From contig NZ_JAPHOQ010000022.1 in the NCBI RefSeq assembly GCF_026191355.1, positions 1 to 46,649 of the forward strand: a DNA stretch of 46,649 nt. The letters are read 5' to 3'. Source of the DNA: Legionella sheltonii (GTDB lineage Bacteria > Pseudomonadota > Gammaproteobacteria > Legionellales > Legionellaceae). A program made the position numbers and the translations under genes. Positions 1-8,433 of this stretch are shown here, in pieces. The notes beneath the pieces are model-generated. The model did not search any database. It had not been told where the DNA came from and worked only from the letters and a program-made list of their open reading frames with translations. Position 1 is the first letter of the stretch. Each line of letters opens with the position of its first letter.

Positions 1-654
1 TGCTATTTCGATAAATTTTTTTCGAGCATCGATTTCATTTGCGTTGTCGCTGATTTTTCCTAATAACAACATTTCACGAAAATGAAAAAGCTGAATCATT
101 TGTATGGAAAGATTTTCTGCTTTATCTTTAATTAGTTTTGAAAAACCATCTTCTTTCTGGAATTCACGTTCAAATTCTTCTTTGGCTTTTGATTTATCCC
201 CTGAGTAGGAACTAATAAATGAATCGTACAGTATTTTAGTTGTTAATGCTGCCAACGCAGCTGAAAATACACCACTTGCGGTTTGTTCCACTATGGAGCG
301 AGAGTCCCCTGAGCCTAAACCCATTAGCTCTTTGACCCAGCCGATTGGGCTAGTACTGAATACTTTCATTGCTAAAAATACAGCGGATCCAAGCCCTCCT
401 CCAGCTAGTGCAGCCAGAGCGCCACTACCAATTTTTTCTGCGATATTAGGGGAATTAGTCACCTCATTAAGATAACTATTTTCCAATGTTCTTACTTCTG
501 CAATTTTTTCGACCCATGCCCCTATTATTTCTGGGTCTTCTAATGATTTATTTTTTAAACGAAGGTGAGCCACCATCTTTGATTGCAGTAACTCTTTGTG
601 ATTTTTTTGTATCAACGTAATTATTTTTTTTGCTTTGTCAGGTAGTAAAGCCAT
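1..654 (-). CDS. hypothetical protein with two hydrophobic segments (3' end beyond window)
   Basis: An uninterrupted frame of 218 codons begins at the ATG at 654-652 and reads to base 1 with no stop, so the gene continues beyond the window. The product starts MALLPDKAKKIITLIQKNHK. It has a charged helical N-terminus, then a Gly/Ala-rich hydrophobic stretch at about residues 76-95 and another Ala-rich stretch at about 122-140, followed by a Lys/Glu-rich helical part. The two hydrophobic segments look like a membrane-inserting hairpin. I recognise no family. The Shine-Dalgarno region is weak. In this Legionella-like setting a secreted effector or an orphan membrane protein are both possible. 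The coding call rests on frame length and plausible protein composition. Confidence 0.6.
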   Translation of the reverse strand, partial: MALLPDKAKKIITLIQKNHKELLQSKMVAHLRLKNKSLEDPEIIGAWVEKIAEVRTLENSYLNEVTNSPNIAEKIGSGALAALAGGGLGSAVFLAMKVFSTSPIGWVKELMGLGSGDSRSIVEQTASGVFSAALAALTTKILYDSFISSYSGDKSKAKEEFEREFQKEDGFSKLIKDKAENLSIQMIQLFHFREMLLLGKISDNANEIDARKKFIEIA

Positions 655-1084
655 ACCAATACCAACGAAGGAACATAATTATGTTTAATTTTAGACAAAT
701 ACTATTAAGTGAACATTAAAGAACAACAAAAAGCATAATGTTCTTAATTTAAACATATTGTTTGCGAAACCCGTATGGGTCGGTATGGAATGGTACGTGC
801 AGAAAAAATGGACTATCTATAAAAGCTTAGGATTACAAAAAATTCTTTATGAAATTCAATCCGAAAGGAAACTACTCTAATGGACAAATTCAGGAAAAAA
901 GCAGGTATAGATACAATCCTGGTTGCGAGTAACCAGGATTTCAACTTGATTCTCATACACTGAATTCAAATATAGTAACTCTGCTCCTCGATTTTACCTA
1001 GTAGGTTTTCGTGCAATCTATGAAAGCTAGAGGAGCAATCTACTACTTTCTTACTGACTCAAACATCCAGGAATGAAACAGCCT
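655..1084. other. 430-bp intergenic region with a short perfect hairpin
   Basis: This gap lies upstream of the partial gene at the left edge and downstream of the M20 peptidase gene. It is AT-rich. Visible structure: a 9-bp perfect stem (ATCCTGGTT at 916-924 with AACCAGGAT at 931-939, 6-nt loop), and an 8-bp inverted repeat whose arms lie at 982-989 and 1030-1037. The first could help end transcription, but it is followed by only three T residues. A 27-codon open frame at 880-963 overlaps this hairpin and is not convincing as a gene. Confidence 0.4.
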
Positions 1085-2494
1085 CTATCCGGCTAAGGTT
1101 GTTAGCATGCTTACCCAATGATCCACATTATCATTTAATGCTTGTACCGGTAGGCGCTCATCTCGGCCATGTGCACGTAAATCTTCAGGACTGATCACCC
1201 AAGTACCATTTACGCCATAAACAGGAATACCAACTATACGAAAGGGTCGCGCATCCGTTGCACCTGTACTCATACTCGGAATGATAGGTGCATCAGGAAA
1301 ACGAGCATGAATGGATTTTTTATAGGCACTCAGGACATCGTGTCGCAATGGAGAATCTAGCGAGGCAACATGATCATCCAATCGTGTCACTACAATATTG
1401 GGATCAGCAACAATTTGTTCAAGCTCCTTCTTTATCGTCTCAGGTGAAACACCGGGCATAAGACGACAATTTATAGTTGCTTGTGCTAGCTGTGGTAAAG
1501 CATTATTGGCGTGTCCAGCAAATAATCGGGTTGCAACACAACGAGTACGTGTTAGACCTACCTCACCAGGATCCGCCTCAATGACATCAGCTGCTTTGCT
1601 ATCAGATGGGTTTTTCAACCAGGCTCTCATAGCACCGCCTAACGCATTCGCTTCTGATTTTTCTCTCGCGGCAAAATAAGCTCGTGTGGTTTCGGTCATC
1701 ATCGGCTGAAAGCGATAAGCCTCCAGACGTTTTAAAGCATCAGCTAGTTGATAAATAGCATTATCGGCTCTGGGTTTTGAAGAATGTCCACCAGAATTGC
1801 GAACTGTGAACATATAATCAGTGTATGTTTTTTCAGCAGTTTGAATCTCAAATCCAAGCGGATGATTATTTGTATCAAATGCTCCACCACCAGCATCTGC
1901 ATTTAATCCATATTCGGCATTCAGCAAATCTTTCCATTCAGTAGCTCCTTTTTGTGCACCAACACCACCTGTTTCTTCATCTCCTGTAAAAAAGACAATG
2001 ATATCGCGTTTATTTTGAAAACCCTGTGCCTTGAGCTTCATGATGGCTACTGTGGTTGCTACCAGACCGTCTTTCATATCAATTGTTCCACGGCCATAAT
2101 AATAACCATCCTTTTTAACTAAAGTGAATGGAGCCATGGACCAATCGTCTTTTTTTGCTTCAACAACATCCATATGTCCCATAACCATAATGGGTTTCTC
2201 AGCAGTAGGAATCGCAGCTCGCCAACGCACAATTAATGCTGCAGTTTGATTGTAAGGTATAATATGAATGTCTTTATCAGGAATACCTGCAGCACGAAAT
2301 TGATCAGCAAAATATTGTGCCAACTCCGGTACATGATTCTGTCCGACTACAGTTGGAACCTTTACTGCGTGCTCCAGCATTTGTTCGGCTTTGGCATACC
2401 AAAAATCAGTGTCCAATTGATTGGACGCATAAGAACTTGTGATACACGATAAGGCAACCGTAACTCCCAAAAGATGGCGGGTAAAAATCTTCAT
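1085..2494 (-). CDS. exported M20 family metallopeptidase (carboxypeptidase-like)
   Basis: This is a zinc-dependent peptidase of the M20 (ArgE/DapE/CPG2-like) family, probably periplasmic or secreted. The start MKIFTRHLLGVTVALSCITSSYAS is a typical signal peptide. I chose the ATG at 2494 because GGAG lies six bases before it; an ATG four codons upstream (2506) overlaps that ribosome site. Family motifs follow in order: MGHMDVVE (metal His and Asp), YGRGTIDMKDG (bridging Asp), GDEETGG (general-base Glu and metal Glu), and MSTGATDARPF near the C-terminus. About 469 residues is normal for the family with a dimerisation insert. It stands alone with no operon partner. Likely role: release of amino acids from peptides outside the cytoplasm. 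Exact substrate unknown. Confidence 0.85.
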   Translation of the reverse strand: MKIFTRHLLGVTVALSCITSSYASNQLDTDFWYAKAEQMLEHAVKVPTVVGQNHVPELAQYFADQFRAAGIPDKDIHIIPYNQTAALIVRWRAAIPTAEKPIMVMGHMDVVEAKKDDWSMAPFTLVKKDGYYYGRGTIDMKDGLVATTVAIMKLKAQGFQNKRDIIVFFTGDEETGGVGAQKGATEWKDLLNAEYGLNADAGGGAFDTNNHPLGFEIQTAEKTYTDYMFTVRNSGGHSSKPRADNAIYQLADALKRLEAYRFQPMMTETTRAYFAAREKSEANALGGAMRAWLKNPSDSKAADVIEADPGEVGLTRTRCVATRLFAGHANNALPQLAQATINCRLMPGVSPETIKKELEQIVADPNIVVTRLDDHVASLDSPLRHDVLSAYKKSIHARFPDAPIIPSMSTGATDARPFRIVGIPVYGVNGTWVISPEDLRAHGRDERLPVQALNDNVDHWVSMLTTLAG

Positions 2495-2641
2495 AGCAAT
2501 CTCCATTAAAATATCTTCTGTCTTTATATAACTGGAGAGGATAACATGTAAACCCTGATAGTGAGCATCGCAGGATTGACTATACGGGAATGACTCGGTA
2601 CATAAGAACGACTTGAACCTTAAAAAACCGAATTAAATTTT

Positions 2642-4558
2642 TTAAGAGCTCACACCGCACACCAAAACGGGTTCTTCTTCATGGCGTTCGTTTTTATTTC
2701 GTTCTGCCTTGAGGGGTTGAGACTTTTCAGCAAATAACTTTGATAGATTGTTCATCAGTAAACGTACTGTACGCTTGTTTGGGTTCAAGTTGTTCTTTTT
2801 TTCTTGGAGGATTTCCTGTATATCTCCATTAAACTGGCTTTTTATATGGCTTTTAATAGGAGCATCCAGATTTGGAGTATATTCGATTTGTCGTACTCCT
2901 TGCTCTACAGCACGTTGATATTCACCGGCTAATCCATCTACTTTAGCCTTCAGGACAACAGCATCGTCAATCATTTTTGCTGTCTCTGTTTTAAAAAAAG
3001 CAAAGTACTGAGCTAAAAAATTGGAAATTTTTACGAAGAATCCATCATGCAACTGAACAAAGTCGTCTAAGGTTTGACTTGATTGCTGAAGCTTATTAAG
3101 AAAAAGTGCATTTTGTTTTATGGTAGTAAGTAAATTACAACTGGCTTGTACAGCATCTTTCATCATATCATTTGCTTTTTTTAATGCCTCAAGTTGTTCG
3201 AAACTTTCACTTGCTAGCCATAGCCTTAGTGATGTATCGCGATTAAAAAAACGATTGTTTATTGCAGCAATTTGACTCTCTTTCTTTTTCAACTTGTTTT
3301 GCAAATCCAACAAACATGCGTGCACCAAAGCCTTAAGCTCCATTTTGCACGCACCATCCGAGGTAGCAGGCAGTGTGGAGCCGATTGCTTCTTGCACTGC
3401 TTGCGGTGTAGTAGTTCGGTAAACAACTGTGAGCGGAGTAGCCATCCAGCTTATTCCCTGAATAGCCCCTGAAGATAAATTTGGTGACTCAAGAGAAGCC
3501 TTCAGTTGCGATATTTTGTCAAGAAGTTGTTGTTTTTGCGTATCTTCTGTATTTTCTAAAAGAAACTGATATAACTTCTTATGTTCTTCGATAAAATCTA
3601 AAAAATCTTTTCTTCCAATAATTTTCTTATCATTTTCATCTAATGCTATGAGTAATTGACTCACTTTTTCTATTTCTTCATCAAGCTCGACTTTTTTCCT
3701 TCGCGACTCATAGATGCTGAAAATTCCTGAAGAAACTTTTTCTATCTCTGCTTCAAGCTCAGTAAGGCTCTTAAAAATATTTTGATTTACTTGCTTTACC
3801 TCTGATGGCAGCAACCTAGGGGCTCCCGGTGCACCGTGTTTATGTACGGCACCTGTTTTTGTGGGCTTCACTTTGATTAAAGGACTGAGACCTAATACCT
3901 TTAGATAACGTTCCTTCAAGAGATCTTTAACTGGCTTTAAGGGATCAACCTCATCAATTTTTTTTGCTTCCAGTTCTGGATGATTTAACCGCTCTATTCT
4001 TTCTTCTATTTTTTGCAAAAAGAAGTCAACTTTAGCTTTGATTACATTTAGATCAAAAAAAGCGGAAATCACGAGTTGCGCTCTCCAATCTATTTGCGCA
4101 ATGGCTACCTTAATAAGGTGGCATAACATATATGAAGAAAACATAAATGTTTTATAGTGATTTTGATCTGTAAAAGGCTGTGTATTTAAAAGAAATAATT
4201 TTTCAATATTTCCAATTAAAGTAAAAACATTTTCCTTGGTGTTATTTTTCCAGTTCTCATACAAGTTAGATGCGATCAGACTGGAGTGAACAAGTATTTT
4301 TTTTTCTTTTGCCGCTGATTCTGGTAGTTGTTCAATTGCTTCATCAATAAATAGTTTGGCAAAAACGATTATTCCATAGGTGCGTGCTTTAAGTTGCTCA
4401 AAATCTTTAAATTTTTGCTCTGCATTGACTTGGATTGTTTCAAGATTATCTACTGAACTCACATAGTCGCTAATCAGCATTGCAGAGTCGAGGATGTTTT
4501 GCTCTTTATCGCTTTGGCTTCCACGCCATTGTTTAAAACGTTCTCTTTTACTTTGCAT
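2642..4558 (-). CDS. coiled-coil protein, candidate Dot/Icm effector
   Basis: The 638-residue protein is rich in Lys, Glu, Leu and Gln, with predicted long helices and coiled coil (roughly residues 255-370 and 410-600) and no signal peptide. A Pro/Gly-rich linker (about 230-250) separates an N-terminal helical part from the coiled-coil half. The last residues, ERHEEEPVLVCGVSS, give an acidic block followed by a short hydrophobic tail. That arrangement is known from many Legionella substrates of the Dot/Icm type IVB secretion system (the E-block). I recognise no enzymatic motif. The gene is monocistronic, with about 150 bp to the upstream end of the peptidase gene. Effector status is an inference from composition and tail. 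Confidence 0.6.
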   Translation of the reverse strand: MQSKRERFKQWRGSQSDKEQNILDSAMLISDYVSSVDNLETIQVNAEQKFKDFEQLKARTYGIIVFAKLFIDEAIEQLPESAAKEKKILVHSSLIASNLYENWKNNTKENVFTLIGNIEKLFLLNTQPFTDQNHYKTFMFSSYMLCHLIKVAIAQIDWRAQLVISAFFDLNVIKAKVDFFLQKIEERIERLNHPELEAKKIDEVDPLKPVKDLLKERYLKVLGLSPLIKVKPTKTGAVHKHGAPGAPRLLPSEVKQVNQNIFKSLTELEAEIEKVSSGIFSIYESRRKKVELDEEIEKVSQLLIALDENDKKIIGRKDFLDFIEEHKKLYQFLLENTEDTQKQQLLDKISQLKASLESPNLSSGAIQGISWMATPLTVVYRTTTPQAVQEAIGSTLPATSDGACKMELKALVHACLLDLQNKLKKKESQIAAINNRFFNRDTSLRLWLASESFEQLEALKKANDMMKDAVQASCNLLTTIKQNALFLNKLQQSSQTLDDFVQLHDGFFVKISNFLAQYFAFFKTETAKMIDDAVVLKAKVDGLAGEYQRAVEQGVRQIEYTPNLDAPIKSHIKSQFNGDIQEILQEKKNNLNPNKRTVRLLMNNLSKLFAEKSQPLKAERNKNERHEEEPVLVCGVSS

Positions 4559-4749
4559 AACGCCTTAGTGGATTCGTTAAATGGCTCTTAACTACATTCT
4601 ACAAAAACATCGATTAAAATAAAACCATAATATCTATCAATTGCACCCAAACGAACCCAATCCAAAACAAATGAATGAGAAGAGAGAATGGAATGCAAGT
4701 ACCTTCAAAATCAGCTATTCTAAATTCATAAGTCTAAGGAGAAACAAAT

Positions 4750-5865
4750 ATGCCATCAAAAAAAGGAATCTACCTCTTTACTCTAATCGGTTTACTCCTT
4801 GGATTTGCTGTTGATGGGTTAATTCGAAATGAAATTACCAAAATATTCGATTATGCCTTAATCGGTCTCTTTGGCCTTTTATACGCACTGGCTTATAACA
4901 ACAAAAATTGCGTACGCTTGGTTGCAAGCAGCTTCTTAATCGCCTTATTTTTGTCTTTGCCCTTGCTCCCTATAGAGGCGCGTTTTACCTCTTTACCTCT
5001 GGAGCATTGGTTTACATTCTTATGCGCCTTTCCAATATTTGTTTATGTAGGTCATTCATTTCACTATGCATACCATCATGACAATACTTGGCGTATCAGC
5101 TATAACAGTTTATTTGCTGCCGTATGGAATACTATTCTTTTACTTTTTGTTGCTTCGGTGTTTTCTGCCTTAGCAAATGTGCTCATTTTATTGGGCGCCT
5201 TTATATTCAGAACTGTAGGGAGTGATTACTTATGGAATTTGTACTCCGATAATCTGCATTTTCGTTTGATTTCCCATGTTACCTTGTTTTTTATAGGACT
5301 AGGAGTTGGGCAACAAAATATCCAAATCATTTACAATTTGCGCTTTTTATTGTTAAGAATGATGTATTATCTATTCCCGTTTCTAGCAGTCATCAGTATC
5401 TTTTATTTTTTCCTTTATTTAGGCCACTCTGTAAACGGTGGTGAAGAATACATTAATCCTCTCGCGATTTTAATCCCTCTCACATTTTTGGGGATTATAT
5501 TTTTCAATGCATTTTTCCAAGATGGCAGCGTAGAATCAGGAGCCCCTTTTTGGCTGAAATTAATATTACGTATTTATCGTATTATTTTATTTCTTTTGGT
5601 TTTAATAATGACTCATAAAATTTTCCTGTCCTATTCCTTAGATGTTAATGTAGTCATTTGTATCATCATGGTGATCTTATTTAGCCTGACTTATGCCATT
5701 ACCGCCTGGTTGCCTGAAAACAGAGAACAAAAATGGATACGAATAGGAAATATTTGTTCTGCATTATTTTTTATAATAGTGCTCTTTCTATTCAATCTTC
5801 CGTATATGCCCATAGTATTTCAGGTAGGTACCCAACCCACCTTATTATCCCTAACATCTCAGTAA
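4750..5865 (+). CDS. DUF4153-type polytopic membrane protein
   Basis: The 371-residue protein is almost wholly hydrophobic, with about ten membrane spans separated by short loops. The region around residues 115-160 (NSLFAAVWNTILLLFVASVF, then ALANVLILLGAFIFRTVGSD) resembles the conserved core of DUF4153 proteins, where a di-helical segment precedes a G-x-D loop. A good ribosome site (GGAG, eight bases before the ATG) fixes the start. It is transcribed alone, convergent with the acyltransferase gene at 5989. Function is unknown for the family. A transporter or envelope scaffold role would be a guess. Confidence 0.7.
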   Translation: MPSKKGIYLFTLIGLLLGFAVDGLIRNEITKIFDYALIGLFGLLYALAYNNKNCVRLVASSFLIALFLSLPLLPIEARFTSLPLEHWFTFLCAFPIFVYVGHSFHYAYHHDNTWRISYNSLFAAVWNTILLLFVASVFSALANVLILLGAFIFRTVGSDYLWNLYSDNLHFRLISHVTLFFIGLGVGQQNIQIIYNLRFLLLRMMYYLFPFLAVISIFYFFLYLGHSVNGGEEYINPLAILIPLTFLGIIFFNAFFQDGSVESGAPFWLKLILRIYRIILFLLVLIMTHKIFLSYSLDVNVVICIIMVILFSLTYAITAWLPENREQKWIRIGNICSALFFIIVLFLFNLPYMPIVFQVGTQPTLLSLTSQ

Positions 5866-5886
5866 GTACCCTACATAGATAAAACT

Positions 5887-5910
5887 GCATGTCCTTTTCA
5901 GGGGGCATGC
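5887..5910. terminator. possible bidirectional hairpin between convergent genes
   Basis: GCATGTCC at 5887-5894 can pair with GGGCATGC at 5903-5910 (8 bp with one G-T pair, 8-nt loop). It sits between the convergent stop codons at 5865 and 5989. On the minus strand it is followed by AGTTTTATC, a weak T tract. Only a modest candidate. Confidence 0.35.
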
Positions 5911-5988
5911 GTGCATCTTGGGGAACAGTTGGATTTTTTTAAACCAGAAGCGCCCAATACAGCCGTGCAATGAATCAGTGCGAAATAC

Positions 5989-6705
5989 TTACTCCATATC
6001 AGGGGTAGGTCTGACATTTCCTAATCGGGTATTTTCCTCAACTACCTGATTAACAAATGTGTTTCCATAACCGATCCAACTCCCTTTTTTAATGGTTGTT
6101 CCTGGGCCAATCGCGGTGGACATACCAATAAAAACATTATCTTCAATAACGACAGGAGCAAGAAAAAGTAAGTTGCCTACATCGGAGTGACAACAAATTG
6201 ACACTCCACCACCAAGAGTGACATTTTTTCCTATAGTAATTAAAGGACAATCAACAAAATCTATGTCAAACGAATTGACTATTTGAAAGGAAACTTTAGC
6301 ACCTAGCGCCCGCCAGTAACAAAACTTCACCACGTTGAAGGTTTGCAGTAAAGGGTTCAGCCCAATTACTTTAGCGGAACGAGTCAGCGCAAAATGACAA
6401 AACCAAGCAAAAGTCATTTGATTCATTTCTCGTTTATATCGACCTGGTTTTAAATGAGGCAAACACAGTCTAATCGCTGCAATAATCAGAATAAACGAGG
6501 CAAATAAAACAAAGGGAGCCAAGGGAAGAACAAACCACGTCTGAGCATATCCATGATAAATAAATAAGCCGGTTATGCTAAAGGCAGCTACACCGGGCAT
6601 CAAACTAAATAAGATGGATACCAAGTCAATAAGAATCAGCATCGACGGTGATAATTCGGTCTTTGCTGGTGCTTTTTTTGCCTTGGTTTTATTTTTCTCG
6701 GTCAT
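5989..6705 (-). CDS. membrane-anchored hexapeptide-repeat (left-handed beta-helix) acyltransferase
   Basis: The 238-residue protein has a Lys-rich N-terminus, two membrane spans (about 23-50 and 54-80), and a C-terminal left-handed beta-helix with imperfect hexapeptide repeats from about residue 135: ITIGKNVTLGGGVSI, VVIEDNVFIGMSTAIGPG, KKGSWIGYGN. Such domains transfer acyl groups, and similar ones follow adenylation domains in Pls-type peptide synthetases. A His in ISICCHSD could be catalytic. The ribosome site AAGGA precedes the ATG by nine bases. It is last in the minus arm of the acyl biosynthesis locus, 125 bp after the GH3 gene. I infer it modifies or anchors the locus product at the inner membrane. 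Substrate unknown. Confidence 0.7.
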   Translation of the reverse strand: MTEKNKTKAKKAPAKTELSPSMLILIDLVSILFSLMPGVAAFSITGLFIYHGYAQTWFVLPLAPFVLFASFILIIAAIRLCLPHLKPGRYKREMNQMTFAWFCHFALTRSAKVIGLNPLLQTFNVVKFCYWRALGAKVSFQIVNSFDIDFVDCPLITIGKNVTLGGGVSICCHSDVGNLLFLAPVVIEDNVFIGMSTAIGPGTTIKKGSWIGYGNTFVNQVVEENTRLGNVRPTPDME

Positions 6706-6728
6706 AACATGAGTTCCTTTTATAAAAG

Positions 6729-6790
6729 CCTGGGAGAATGCCCCGAAGAGGCACTGTCATTAAATTAAAAAAAAGGACAGTGAGCCCAGG
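6729..6790. repeat. nested inverted repeat between GH3 and acyltransferase genes
   Basis: Two nested stems can form in the same fold: CCTGGG (6729-6734) with CCCAGG (6785-6790), and CACTGTC (6752-6758) with GACAGTG (6776-6782). It lies in the 125-bp gap between two co-directional genes of the minus arm. It could be an intercistronic attenuator, a processing site or a stabiliser. No protein is encoded here. Confidence 0.45.
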
Positions 6791-6830
6791 GGATTCACTT
6801 TTCATTATCATCAATAAGCAAAGAACCTAT

Positions 6831-8357
6831 TTATTTTCCGGTAATAACTTGCTGAGAAATTAACTTAGGTTTTGTCTGTGCATGATTATCTGCCAATAGT
6901 TCATCTTTCGACAATTGCAATAAAACCATGGGTAATACCTCTTTAGTCATCACACCATGTGCATAAGATTCATTGATTTGCATTAAGCGCTCGTGCATAC
7001 GCGCTAATAACGCATCGGATATTTGAATTGCATCGTCAGTGACAAAAACAATTCTATTGCCTAAACGATTGCGTGCAAAATACCAATGCGGTTCAATGTC
7101 AAAAGAAATATCGCTCAGCATGTTTTGCAATTCAGAACCTGAGACAGAACAACTTTCTAACTTTACCATTTGGGTTTTATAACAAAATTCAAGTCGTGGT
7201 GCTTTATTCAAGAAACCGGTGCATTTCACTACATCTTTTAACTGATAACGAATAAAGCCCATTGCTGTGGTTAAGAATATTTCATATTTTTTACCCGGCT
7301 CTAACTCCCAACATTGCAAAAGATTTTCTTTCTTAATCATATTGCCCTCTTCAATAAACTCCACAATATGGGCACCAGGATGCAAAAAACCACCTGGTTG
7401 ATTGTCTATAGGGACAGTAAGCCATCCTTCAGTAGCAGAAAAAGTGCCATCAACCATGCCAACTCCTGGTCCTAACAATTTTTGCAATTGAAGCGCAGGA
7501 TATTCACAAAGACCGGAAATCCAGCAACCAACAATACTTAAAGAAGGCCAAAATTCTTTAAAGGAGCTAGGCTCCTGTTGGAGCAGCTGCTGTAAATAAC
7601 GTCGACGTTTTCTTGTAATTTGAATTGGAGGCAAAAAATCAGGAACCGGTTTTTCCCCTAATAAATAGGGTAAAAAATATTTAAAGTCGTTACGACAACG
7701 CTCAAAAAAAGCATCAATAACCATAGGAGTTACAGCAAACAATGCACTCAGATCCGTTGCTAAAGCATATAAAGCAGACCATTGTTCATAGACTTCGGCA
7801 TTATCGAATACTTCATCAGGCAACGCATAAAAACGTTTAATAAAAGAAGGTAAATGACGATAGTTAAAATTGCTAATCCAGCCTGAAGGAGTGCCAGCTG
7901 GAGATGTTTTATGCGAATCGACTGCGGCCAAATACACTATTTTTTCTTTAAACAAACCAGGAACGCGTTGAGTCAAGGTATAAATATAAGGGGGCATCGT
8001 GCGCTGAAACTGCGTCTGAAATGACGTGGTGATTGGGAAAAACTTTCGAACGCCTGAAGTTCCCGAAGTCTCTGACCAAAAAAGTAATTTTTCTCCATTA
8101 AAAGGTTGAATATGGCTGTGTTGAGCAGCCAAAAGCGCTGCCTCATAATCGTCATAAGTCGTAATGGGAAAATCATCGAGACTTAAGATTGGGCTATTTT
8201 GTAACAGAGCCTGCCAATAGGAGGATTTTTTTAATAAAGGAACGATCTCTTGATTCCATAAACGTTCACGAGAACGCTCAGGATATTGGGTATCCTCAAT
8301 AAAAGCCTGATATTTTTTTCGGGTAATTGCTGCAATAAGTATTCTTTTCCAATTCAT
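6831..8357 (-). CDS. GH3 family acyl-acid amido synthetase
   Basis: The 508-residue protein belongs to the GH3 family, best known from plants, whose members adenylate a carboxylic acid and join it to an amino acid or other amine. The ATP-binding signature FWSETSGTSGVRKFFP lies at about residues 87-102, the second nucleotide motif GTFSATEGWLTVP near 304-316, and YQLKDVVKCTGF near 370-381, all expected GH3 landmarks. The C-terminal third would be the mobile lid domain. Length fits (bacterial GH3s run about 500-580). It is third in the minus arm, 76 bp after the acyl-CoA dehydrogenase gene. In context it may condense the acyl chain made by the locus with an amine. Substrates cannot be read from sequence. 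Confidence 0.85.
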   Translation of the reverse strand: MNWKRILIAAITRKKYQAFIEDTQYPERSRERLWNQEIVPLLKKSSYWQALLQNSPILSLDDFPITTYDDYEAALLAAQHSHIQPFNGEKLLFWSETSGTSGVRKFFPITTSFQTQFQRTMPPYIYTLTQRVPGLFKEKIVYLAAVDSHKTSPAGTPSGWISNFNYRHLPSFIKRFYALPDEVFDNAEVYEQWSALYALATDLSALFAVTPMVIDAFFERCRNDFKYFLPYLLGEKPVPDFLPPIQITRKRRRYLQQLLQQEPSSFKEFWPSLSIVGCWISGLCEYPALQLQKLLGPGVGMVDGTFSATEGWLTVPIDNQPGGFLHPGAHIVEFIEEGNMIKKENLLQCWELEPGKKYEIFLTTAMGFIRYQLKDVVKCTGFLNKAPRLEFCYKTQMVKLESCSVSGSELQNMLSDISFDIEPHWYFARNRLGNRIVFVTDDAIQISDALLARMHERLMQINESYAHGVMTKEVLPMVLLQLSKDELLADNHAQTKPKLISQQVITGK

Positions 8358-8433
8358 TCCTATTACTGGCCAAAATGAATGCGATGCGAAATGATAACCT
8401 CAAAAATTCAAGTTGGCGAGGCACTTTTCTAGG

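Noticed and set aside
293..475. Open frame of 60 codons on the plus strand
   Set aside because: It lies antisense to the clear minus-strand frame at 1-654 and has Pro/Ser-rich shadow composition.
880..963. 27-codon open frame with AAAGGA upstream in the 655-1084 gap
   Set aside because: It spans the hairpin at 916-939, has no recognisable composition, and its ribosome site is about 11 bases away; chance is more likely.
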